DNA of 5,607 bases from Candidatus Doudnabacteria bacterium (GTDB lineage: Bacteria; Patescibacteriota; Doudnabacteria; UBA920): contig CAIWKW010000219.1 in the NCBI GenBank assembly GCA_903913365.1, positions 1-5,607 of the forward strand, in the 5' to 3' direction. The translations under genes and the position numbers were made by a program. Under the pieces are notes generated by a model. That model was not told the origin of the DNA. It ran no database searches and was given only the letters and a program-made list of their open reading frames with translations. Positions 1-5,578 of this stretch are shown in pieces (position 1 is the stretch's first letter; every line of letters begins with the position of its first letter).

Positions 1-1
1 A

Positions 2-98
2 AATTATTCTAATTAACCTAATTTCTAAATCAGATTTTTACAATTTGACAATCGTTGATTTAAAGGCCATTAGATCAATTAGAATAATTAGGTTAATT
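2..98. repeat. AT-rich inverted repeat pair downstream of murD
   Basis: Two 13-base units recur in inverted form. AATTATTCTAATT (2-14) matches AATTAGAATAATT (77-89), and AATTAACCTAATT (11-23) matches AATTAGGTTAATT (86-98). The units overlap by AATT in both places, but their order is permuted, as if both arms were cut from a longer tandem array with a 9-base step. An inner pair, TAAATCA (26-32) and TGATTTA (56-62), nests between them. No gene is visible in this end segment. Confidence 0.65.
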
Positions 99-128
99 GT
101 TTAAAAATTCCGTACGGAATTTTTAAAC
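99..128 (-). terminator. Perfect 30-bp palindrome overlapping the murD stop codon, possible terminator
   Basis: Bases 99-113 and 114-128 are perfect reverse complements (half-site AAAAATTCCGT and its complement at the centre). As RNA it can fold with stem AAAAATTCC/GGAATTTTT and loop GTAC. The murD TAA (103-101) is within it, and the last residues NSVRNF are encoded by it. The stem ends in a T run on either strand, so it may act as a weak bidirectional terminator, but its G+C core is small. The palindrome itself is certain; the function is not. Confidence 0.45.
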
Positions 129-1561
129 TGCTCTCCCCTGTCCTTATAATTTTTAAACATTCCGAAAGAAGCGCAGGCCGGACTGAGTAGAACAATATCC
201 CCTGTTTTGGCTATAGTTTTTATTTGGGCAAATATTTCTTCCATACTTTTCGCACTTTCAAAAATCCGGCCCTTAAATTCTCCTGTATTTAAAATACCTT
301 CTTTGATTTTGCTTGCTTCTTGTCCAATTAGAATTAGACTTTTGATATTTGAAGCTTTAATAACGGTTTTGGCCAGCTCGCTGAAATCGGAATTTTTTGA
401 TGATCCGCCCAGTATTACAATTTCCGGCTCAAAAAAAGACTTTATTGCGGCAATTGCAGTCTCCGGCGTAGTGGAAAAAGAATCGTTATAAAATTTTATC
501 CCTTGTTTTTCCAAAACAAATTCCAAGCGATGCTCAAGGCCATTAAAGCCGGCAATTGCCGTACGAATAACACTGTTGTCAATTTGTAAAATTTTTCCAA
601 CGCTTACAGCAGCACAAACATTCTCCAAATTATGATCACCCTTAAGCTGGAGATCTTTTACCTCAATCAGCTCTTCCAAACCTTGGTTTTCACTGCTTCG
701 CCAAATAATTACTCCGTTTTGGACAAATGACCCTTCTGCCAATTCCTGCTTTCTGCTGAAATATACTTTTTTTCCGTTTCCTTCCAAACCAATTTTTTTT
801 GAATTTTCAAAATCGGCGTTCACTACGGCAAAATCATCCGGCGACTGAAACTTAGTTATGCTTGATTTGGCTTTTACATATTCGTTCTCGTCTTTATGGT
901 AGTCCAAATGTTCGCTGGTTGTCATAAGAACAACTGCAATATGAGGGCTTTGAGTTAAATCTTGAAGCTGAAAACTGGATAGTTCATAAACGATATAGTC
1001 ATCAGAGTTCAAATTATCGAGTATTTCAAGTGGTTGAACTTTCCCGATGTTGCCAGTAAGATAGACATTTTCAGTGTCATTGCGAGACCCGAGTGCGTCC
1101 GAAGGGCGCGGCAATCTTTCGTCCGGAGAAGATTGCTTCGTCGTCGGCAGTACTCCTCCTCGCAATGACAGCGCTAAAATCCCGTATATTAAACTGGATG
1201 TTGTTCCCTTTCCTTTCGTTCCTGTAACACCGATAATTTTTGCCGGGCAATGTTCAAAAAACCATTTGGTTTGTGAGGTTAATTGTAAATTGTTAATTGT
1301 AAATTGTTTGGGATTCACACCCGGGCTCCTGAAAGCCACATCGAATCCGGCCAGCTCCATAAAGCAATCCGGGCCAAAAATAAAATTTAACCCCAATTTC
1401 TTAATTTCCAATTTATCAGTTTCTTCCCATTTTTCCCATGGCTTCTGATCAAACAGCACGGGTTTTATGCCGTGCTTTAAAAGGTAGCCGGCCACAGCCT
1501 TGCCTTCCTGGCCGTAACCTAAAACTGCAACTAATTTTCCCTGCAAATCATTAATTTCCAT
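101..1561 (-). CDS. murD: UDP-N-acetylmuramoyl-L-alanine--D-glutamate ligase (MurD) carrying an in-frame repeat insertion
   Basis: Cytoplasmic Mur ligase that adds D-glutamate to UDP-MurNAc-L-Ala using ATP. The 486-residue protein starts with a Rossmann-like segment (VAVLGYGQEG, residues 11-20). The P-loop GVTGTKGKGTT is at 111-121, followed by GNIG (170-173), ELSSFQL (193-199) and EHLDYH (217-222). A lysine in KAKSSI (K232) fits the carbamylated lysine of the family. The C-terminal domain has GLEHRLE (341-347), NDSFSTTPETA (359-369), ILGGSSK (383-389) and LLSPACASFGMFKNYKDRGEQF (458-479, key residues S460, C463, R475). Residues 131-163 have no counterpart in normal MurD and are encoded by a 96-bp palindromic repeat. 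Without them the protein is about 454 residues, close to the family norm. Residues 86-95 come from a 14-bp tandem duplication. All catalytic motifs are intact, so I call it functional. The ATG at 1561 is chosen because the protein then begins at the conserved N-terminal strand. Only a weak AAAG precedes it. The gene has its own promoter and follows a terminator. The stop codon lies in a palindrome. Confidence 0.96.
   Translation of the reverse strand: MEINDLQGKLVAVLGYGQEGKAVAGYLLKHGIKPVLFDQKPWEKWEETDKLEIKKLGLNFIFGPDCFMELAGFDVAFRSPGVNPKQFTINNLQLTSQTKWFFEHCPAKIIGVTGTKGKGTTSSLIYGILALSLRGGVLPTTKQSSPDERLPRPSDALGSRNDTENVYLTGNIGKVQPLEILDNLNSDDYIVYELSSFQLQDLTQSPHIAVVLMTTSEHLDYHKDENEYVKAKSSITKFQSPDDFAVVNADFENSKKIGLEGNGKKVYFSRKQELAEGSFVQNGVIIWRSSENQGLEELIEVKDLQLKGDHNLENVCAAVSVGKILQIDNSVIRTAIAGFNGLEHRLEFVLEKQGIKFYNDSFSTTPETAIAAIKSFFEPEIVILGGSSKNSDFSELAKTVIKASNIKSLILIGQEASKIKEGILNTGEFKGRIFESAKSMEEIFAQIKTIAKTGDIVLLSPACASFGMFKNYKDRGEQFKNSVRNF
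1075..1170. repeat. 96-bp palindromic repeat element inserted in frame in murD
   Basis: The ends are perfect 12-bp inverted repeats: TGTCATTGCGAG at 1075-1086 and CTCGCAATGACA at 1159-1170. Inside is a second inverted pair, GCAATCTT (1111-1118) and AAGATTGC (1129-1136), so the element can fold as a nested hairpin. It is visibly richer in G+C than the surrounding gene. Its length is 32 codons and it has no stop in the murD frame, so it adds roughly residues 131-163 (beginning LSLRGGVLPTTK, ending LGSRNDT) between the helix after the P-loop and the strand leading to GNIG. No transposase and no clear target-site duplication are seen. From memory, sequences with GTCATTGCGAG ends and a GCAATC core are scattered repeats in many bacteria, and Rickettsia palindromic elements show the same in-gene behaviour. 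That link is by resemblance only. Confidence 0.9.
1279..1306. repeat. Exact 14-bp tandem duplication inside murD
   Basis: TTAATTGTAAATTG occurs twice, back to back, at 1279-1292 and 1293-1306. On the coding (minus) strand it supplies residues 86-95 (QFTINNLQLT), between SPGVNP and TSQTKWFF. In ordinary MurD this segment is a variable helix and loop between the N-terminal and central domains. Since 14 is not a multiple of three, the two copies are read in different frames, so protein-level selection did not create the repeat. Confidence 0.8.
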
Positions 1562-1584
1562 TTGTCTTTATTAGAATTCGTATA

Positions 1585-1614
1585 TATTTTACCATATTTT
1601 TAGCCTATATCAAA
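1585..1614 (-). promoter_or_regulatory. Predicted murD promoter, extended -10 type
   Basis: Read on the minus strand, a -35 TTGATA (1608-1613) and a -10 TAAAAT (1586-1591) are 16 bases apart, and TGG directly before the -10 gives an extended -10. Transcription should begin near 1578-1579, leaving a leader of about 17 bases before the ATG at 1561. It lies just downstream of the deacylase terminator, which supports separate transcription of murD. The pattern TTTGA-N13-TATGn-TAAAATA is shared exactly with the mraY promoter. Confidence 0.6.
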
Positions 1615-1631
1615 GTAATTTCTTAGCCGAT

Positions 1632-1668
1632 TAAAAAACAAAAATACCCGCCACACAGCGGGTATTTT
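1632..1668 (-). terminator. Intrinsic terminator after the deacylase gene
   Basis: Arms AAAATACCCGC (1641-1651) and GCGGGTATTTT (1658-1668) are perfect 11-bp complements around a 6-base loop. On the minus strand the hairpin is followed by an interrupted T tract (ATTTTTGTTTTTTAA, ending near 1631), the classic layout. It starts 18 bases beyond the deacylase stop codon and should end the transcript that includes the deacylase and probably mraY. Confidence 0.9.
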
Positions 1669-1686
1669 ATAAATTTCAGATTAAGC

Positions 1687-3252
1687 TTAGCTTTTTCTTA
1701 AAGTACGGCCGGAAAGCTCGGCTGTCATTTTTCCGCCCGCCACTACAGCCCGGCCGTTTACAAAAACGTAATCTATCCCCTGGCTAAATTGGTAAGGGTT
1801 TTCATATGTTGCCATGTCTTTAACTTTGTCCGCGTCCAAAATCACCAGGTCGGCGTAGTTGCCGATTTTAATTTCCCCGCGTTTTTTTAAGCCCAATTTT
1901 TGGGCCGGGCCGGAAGTCAGTTTTTTTATTATTGATTCAATCCCGTGCTTCTTTTGATCCAAAGCCAAATTCAAATAACGCGTGGCAGTGCCAAAGCATC
2001 TGGGGTGCACCAGCTTGTGGCTGTTTTGGTCGCTAAAGCCGGCGCCGTCAGTGCCAATAAAGGATAGTGGATGATGCAGCAATTCATCAACCTGGTTGGT
2101 GTCCAAGTTTTTTTCAAAAACCAAAACCTCGCTGCCGCCGTTTTCAATCAAGCTTAAGACTGCCTGTTCCGAAGAAACTTCTAAATTTTTTGCGATTTGG
2201 CCAATAGTTTTACCGGTAAAATTAATTTTATTGGCTGTGGACGCAACCATTATAGAAGGGAATTTCACGCCAATATTGTTGAGATAGGCAAGGATTTTGT
2301 TTTTTTGCACAGGATCGGCAAAATGCTTAAGCATAATGGTCCGGCCGCCTTCCACTGCCCACTTCGGCAAATAGGAATATAGAGCCTGCCATATTGTGTC
2401 GTAGGGGTAAACGTCAAAATGAACATTGGTGCCCTGATGGTAAGCCGTATCTATTAGGCTTACGGCTTCGGAAAATTTATGCCAATTGGCCTCGTTGCGA
2501 ATTTTTAAATGCGAAATTTTTAAATTTACCTCGGTACTTTTTGCAATATCCAAAGCTTCGTCCAGAGCCTCTATAACTTCCGAACCTTCGCTGCGCAAAT
2601 GCACGGAAAACAGTCCGGAATATTTTTTGACGATTTTGGCCAATTCAAACAATTCCAGTTCGGAAATTATTATTTCATGGGCGTAAGAAAGTCCGTTGGA
2701 AAGCCCGAAGGCTCCGGCATCAAGGCTTTCTTCCAAGGCTTTTTTTAAGGCGTTCAGCTCATTTTTTTCAAGCGATCTGATTTGGTCTCCAACCACGGCA
2801 CGGCGCAAAGTTGAATAACCCACCAAGCTTGCAACATTGCAGCCGAATTTCTTACCCGACAGTTCCTTCATATACTCGGCAAAAGACTGCCAGTTGATAT
2901 TGGCCGCTTCCAAATTGTGCCACTTTTGAATTGAGCTTAAAGCATCATGTGACAGAAGCGGCGCCAAACTGGCCCCGCAGTTGCCAAGTAGAATTGTGGT
3001 ATATCCCTGGGTAACCATGCTGCTAAGGCTCGGGTTGTCAAAAATTTGCCAATAGCTGTCGCTGTGATTTTGCAAATCCACAAAACCCGGGGTTAAAAAT
3101 TTTCCGGTTGCATCAACTTCGGACCTGGCTCCCGAGTCAATCTTCGGCGCAATGTTAACTATCTGGTCTTCCTGCACGGCCACATCCAAAATTTGCCCGG
3201 GATTGCCGGTGCCGTCCACAACGGTTGCGTTTTTTATAATTAAATCGTACAT
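1687..3252 (-). CDS. N-acyl-D-amino-acid deacylase (D-aminoacylase family amidohydrolase)
   Basis: This 521-residue protein has the layout of D-aminoacylases of the amidohydrolase superfamily, which hydrolyse N-acyl-D-amino acids to a free D-amino acid and a carboxylate. The N-terminal beta-sandwich part is MYDLIIKNATVVDGTGNPG (1-19). The barrel follows with TPGFVDLQNHSD (54-65), GNCGASLAPL (90-99), SVHLRSEG (216-223), ISHLK (246-250), GTDG (400-403) and HPRCFGTATRYL (416-427). It ends with GEIKIGNYADLVILD (459-473), which returns to the beta-sandwich. By family knowledge C92, H218 and H248 match the tight metal site and D402 the catalytic aspartate. The usual first metal motif HxH reads Q61-N-H63 here, so one ligand of the second, weaker site is missing. 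Substrate cannot be told from sequence: D-Glu, D-Ala or other acyl-D-amino acids, or D-residue dipeptides, are all possible. No signal peptide is seen, so it is probably cytoplasmic. It starts 68 bases after mraY with no clear terminator or Shine-Dalgarno between, and a terminator follows it. Confidence 0.88.
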   Translation of the reverse strand: MYDLIIKNATVVDGTGNPGQILDVAVQEDQIVNIAPKIDSGARSEVDATGKFLTPGFVDLQNHSDSYWQIFDNPSLSSMVTQGYTTILLGNCGASLAPLLSHDALSSIQKWHNLEAANINWQSFAEYMKELSGKKFGCNVASLVGYSTLRRAVVGDQIRSLEKNELNALKKALEESLDAGAFGLSNGLSYAHEIIISELELFELAKIVKKYSGLFSVHLRSEGSEVIEALDEALDIAKSTEVNLKISHLKIRNEANWHKFSEAVSLIDTAYHQGTNVHFDVYPYDTIWQALYSYLPKWAVEGGRTIMLKHFADPVQKNKILAYLNNIGVKFPSIMVASTANKINFTGKTIGQIAKNLEVSSEQAVLSLIENGGSEVLVFEKNLDTNQVDELLHHPLSFIGTDGAGFSDQNSHKLVHPRCFGTATRYLNLALDQKKHGIESIIKKLTSGPAQKLGLKKRGEIKIGNYADLVILDADKVKDMATYENPYQFSQGIDYVFVNGRAVVAGGKMTAELSGRTLRKS

Positions 3253-3320
3253 GGCATAGAATTTTTAATTTTTAAGCAAGCGGGGTTTGCCAGTTTATAA
3301 ATTTTAAATTGACTTGTATC

Positions 3321-4358
3321 CTACCCTATGAAGTAAACCACTATTCCGATTATGCTGGAAACTGCCGCAATAATCCAAAAACGCATGGTAACTTTTGTTT
3401 CGGGCCAGCCAAGTGCCTGAAAGTGGTGGTGGATTGGAGCCGACAGGAAGAGTTTTCGTTTAAAGACTTTTTTCCAGAACAGCTGCAGTAAATACGACAC
3501 AGCTTCCGCCAAAAAAACAAACCCGATAAGAGGCAGTAAAAAAACCGAATTGGTTAAAAAGGCCACGATGGCCAAAAGCACTCCAAGACCCATGGCTCCC
3601 GTGTCTCCCATAAAAAATCTTGCGGGATAAACGTTAAACCATAAAAATGCGAGCAGTGCACCGGAAATTACGCAAATAAACGCAGCCAAATCATTTTTGC
3701 CCTGCATAAAGGCAATCAGTCCGTATGCGAAAAAAGAGATCATCAGTATGCCGCCGGCAAGTCCGTCCAGCCCGTCTGTTTCATTAACGGCAAAGCTTGT
3801 TCCAATAACCACAAAAATAAAAAATGGAATAAACCAAAAGCCCAAATTAACCAGGTCCAAAAAAGGAATGTATACTTCAGAAATTCCCAGCTTGTAATAA
3901 AACCACCAAGCGCCTACAGCTGCCACAATTGCGTATAAAACCAGCTTGAAGCGAAATCTTAAGCCTCTTCCCTTGTGGCCAAGGCCTTTAACATCAAGCC
4001 AATCGTCGGCCATGCCCACAATAGATGCTCCAACCAGCGCCCCGAGAGGCAAAAGAGTTTCTTTTCTTGAATAAAAATCAAAATTGCTGAAAAAGGCAAT
4101 ATGCAAAACTCTGTCCAAAAACCAAAAAATTGTCATTAAGATTACCAGCGTACCCCAAACCAAAACCCCTCCCATTGTCGGAGTGCCGGCTTTTGAGATG
4201 TGCATTTTGGAAAACAGCGGCGTTGTGCCGTCATTGCGGATTTGCTTGCCCAACTTATACTTGTATAAAAATGACGTTAAAATTGGCGTGGCCGCTAAGG
4301 CAAAAATAAAACCTAAGGAGGCTAGGGTGAAAATTTTAGCAAGAACAGAATATTCCAT
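3321..4358 (-). CDS. mraY: Phospho-N-acetylmuramoyl-pentapeptide-transferase (MraY)
   Basis: Integral membrane enzyme that transfers phospho-MurNAc-pentapeptide from UDP to undecaprenyl phosphate, forming lipid I on the cytoplasmic face. The 345-residue length is normal, and about ten hydrophobic segments can be seen (roughly 8-29, 62-81, 102-117, 136-155, 172-191, 203-219, 224-241, 256-271, 273-295 and 325-344). Family motifs are all present: KAGTPTMGG (56-64), MADDW with the aspartate pair D118-D119, NETDGLDGLAGG (192-203), FFMGDTGAMGLG (248-259, catalytic-type D252) and SAPIHHHFQALGW (306-318). The E in NETDGLDG replaces the usual L, which seems common in candidate-phylum sequences. The ATG at 4358 gives the expected short N-terminus before the first helix. 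There is no Shine-Dalgarno, and the promoter -10 ends only six bases before the ATG. It probably heads a two-gene unit with the deacylase. Confidence 0.97.
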   Translation of the reverse strand: MEYSVLAKIFTLASLGFIFALAATPILTSFLYKYKLGKQIRNDGTTPLFSKMHISKAGTPTMGGVLVWGTLVILMTIFWFLDRVLHIAFFSNFDFYSRKETLLPLGALVGASIVGMADDWLDVKGLGHKGRGLRFRFKLVLYAIVAAVGAWWFYYKLGISEVYIPFLDLVNLGFWFIPFFIFVVIGTSFAVNETDGLDGLAGGILMISFFAYGLIAFMQGKNDLAAFICVISGALLAFLWFNVYPARFFMGDTGAMGLGVLLAIVAFLTNSVFLLPLIGFVFLAEAVSYLLQLFWKKVFKRKLFLSAPIHHHFQALGWPETKVTMRFWIIAAVSSIIGIVVYFIG

Positions 4359-4363
4359 ACAGC

Positions 4364-4393
4364 TATTTTAACATAAATATAACTCAATTCAAA
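4364..4393 (-). promoter_or_regulatory. Predicted mraY promoter giving a leaderless or near-leaderless transcript
   Basis: On the minus strand, -35 TTGAAT (4387-4392) and -10 TAAAAT (4365-4370) are separated by 16 bases, with TGT before the -10 (extended -10). Six bases (AGCTGT) lie between the -10 and the ATG at 4358, so the expected start of transcription is at or next to the A of the start codon. Spacing and sequence match the murD promoter. Confidence 0.55.
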
Positions 4394-4410
4394 ACACCTA
4401 AACCAAAACA

Positions 4411-4440
4411 GTGCCTAAAAAACAGGCCTATTCCAAGCAC
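4411..4440 (-). terminator. Weak candidate terminator after the carboxypeptidase gene
   Basis: Read on the minus strand, GTGCTT (4435-4440) can pair with AGGCAC (4411-4416) through six pairs, one of them G-U. The 18-base loop includes a run of T, and the stretch that follows (TGTTTTGG) is T-rich. The stem is short and the loop large, so this is only a tentative terminator between the carboxypeptidase and the mraY promoter. Confidence 0.25.
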
Positions 4441-4474
4441 AACTTATTGATTTAAAGCTCAATTATGGCTATGG

Positions 4475-5446
4475 TTAATTCCACTTAAAATCCTGGCTCA
4501 GCTCATTTTTCAGATTTAGCGTATCAGCCTCCCGGTTTTGGCTATCTAGGACCAAGATAACAACTTCATGCCCAAAAAAGTTAACCTTTGTAGCCATGGC
4601 TCCGCCGGACTCGCCGGTAAACCCGGTTTTAATGGCTGAAATATCCGGATGATTTTTAACCAGCTTATTGGTTGCCGTGGTGCGGAACAGTTTGTTGCTT
4701 TCGGAATAAAATTGATAATCCGTGCGCCGACCCAAGTCTTTAAAAGTTGCCAAATTTTGCACTTCTGAAATTAAAATTTTTAAATCGTTAGCGGTGGAAT
4801 AGTTTGTTTGGCTATCAAAGCCGATTGGATTTTGGTAACTGGTATTAGACATACCCAAAATTTTTGCCTGCTCATTCATTAGCCCGACAAAATTTTTACC
4901 GGTTAGCTGGCTAACGTAATCAGCCAAGGCCAAAGCGGCATCATTGCAGGAGCCAATTAACATTGAATTAAAGATATCCAGAATTTTAATTCTATCGCCC
5001 AAGCTAAATCCCAAAACCGGCCGAATATTTAAAACATCTTTGTTCGAAACCGTGAAAGTACCGTTTAAATCGGAATTTTTATAGGCAACCAATGCGGTCA
5101 TAAGCTTTGTCAAACTGGCGATACCCAGTTTTTGGTCGGCATTTTGTTCCATTAAATTTTGACCGCTGGCCAAATCAAACACCAAAAAGCTTTTTGCTTT
5201 AACATTAGAAATGTCCGGCGATTTAAGCTGGGCAATTGGCACATACGCGGGCTGGCTGCCCCTAAGGCCTACGCTTTGAGTACTGGCCCCCAAAACTTCC
5301 GGTTGGGGAGACTGAACGGATAGATTCAGATTGCTAATTTTTTTTGTAAATATTAAGCTAGCCGCCGTTTGCGCCGAAATTAACAAAACCAATGCCAAAA
5401 GCCAATACGGAAATATTTTTATAATTTTAATTTTAACTAAGTTCAT
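4475..5446 (-). CDS. D-alanyl-D-alanine carboxypeptidase, peptidase S11 family, N-terminally membrane-anchored
   Basis: Penicillin-binding serine peptidase that removes the terminal D-Ala from peptidoglycan pentapeptides outside the cytoplasmic membrane. The 323-residue protein has positively charged residues (K5, K7, K10) before a single hydrophobic segment (about 13-34). With no lipobox, this is probably an uncleaved anchor. A polar linker (about 35-80) leads to the S11 domain (about 82-315). The three active-site motifs are S111-L-T-K114 (SxxK), S166-C-N168 (SxN, in IGSCNDAA) and K273-T-G275 (in AIKTGFTGESGG). Cysteine at the middle SxN position is less usual than G or A but tolerable. The protein stops soon after the peptidase domain, so it lacks the C-terminal beta-sandwich and amphipathic anchor of PBP5 (DacA). 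Anchoring is therefore at the other end. The ATG at 5446 is the start that gives a complete N-terminal anchor, and no Shine-Dalgarno is visible. It lies 116 bases upstream of mraY, on the same strand. Confidence 0.94.
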   Translation of the reverse strand: MNLVKIKIIKIFPYWLLALVLLISAQTAASLIFTKKISNLNLSVQSPQPEVLGASTQSVGLRGSQPAYVPIAQLKSPDISNVKAKSFLVFDLASGQNLMEQNADQKLGIASLTKLMTALVAYKNSDLNGTFTVSNKDVLNIRPVLGFSLGDRIKILDIFNSMLIGSCNDAALALADYVSQLTGKNFVGLMNEQAKILGMSNTSYQNPIGFDSQTNYSTANDLKILISEVQNLATFKDLGRRTDYQFYSESNKLFRTTATNKLVKNHPDISAIKTGFTGESGGAMATKVNFFGHEVVILVLDSQNREADTLNLKNELSQDFKWN

Positions 5447-5471
5447 TCAGAATTTAATTTTTATTTCGGTA

Positions 5472-5500
5472 ATTTAAGATACAAATTTACGAATGAACAA
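5472..5500 (-). promoter_or_regulatory. Tentative promoter of the carboxypeptidase gene
   Basis: On the minus strand TTGTTC (5495-5500) and TTAAAT (5472-5477) are 17 bases apart, which would give a leader of about 20 bases. The -35 is poor. A perfect TATAAT at 5588-5593 on the same strand is an alternative -10, but its -35 would lie beyond the window end. I cannot choose between them. Confidence 0.22.
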
Positions 5501-5578
5501 ATGATACAAATATCAGCAAATTTTAAACTACAGCATTTGTTGATATTTGTATCATTTATGTATTTGTTAATTTGTATG
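5478..5578. repeat. Long imperfect inverted repeat upstream of the carboxypeptidase gene
   Basis: Two 43-base arms (5478-5520 and 5536-5578) are reverse complements with about eight mismatches, around a 15-base centre. The inner 22 bases of each arm (5499-5520 and 5536-5557) differ at one position only. The word ATTTGTAT recurs within the arms, so direct repeats are embedded in the inverted one. The region is AT-rich and holds no gene. It could be an intergenic repeat family member, a cruciform, or a leader-RNA hairpin if transcription begins at the TATAAT near 5590. Confidence 0.75.

Noticed and set aside
45..75. Plus-strand promoter with a perfect TTGACA at 45-50
   Set aside because: No acceptable -10 follows at 16-18 bases (TTAGAT is at 19), and it would read antisense into murD.
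1075..1170. murD as a pseudogene broken by the insertion
   Set aside because: The element is 96 bp, in frame and stop-free, and all motifs before and after it are intact and in one frame.
1074..1448. Plus-strand open frame of 124 codons through the palindromic element
   Set aside because: It lies wholly antisense to murD, begins inside the repeat and shows no recognisable domain. It is open because the repeat is stop-poor on both strands.
2096..2686. Several short plus-strand open frames within the deacylase gene
   Set aside because: They are antisense to a well-supported gene, overlap one another and show no recognisable domain or start signal.
3276..3290. Terminator between mraY and the deacylase
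   Set aside because: The GCAA/TTGC stem is only four pairs on the transcribed strand and is followed by mixed A/T, not a T run. Co-transcription is more likely.
5478..5578. CRISPR-like repeats
   Set aside because: The repeats are inverted and AT-rich with no regular spacers, and no cas genes are nearby.
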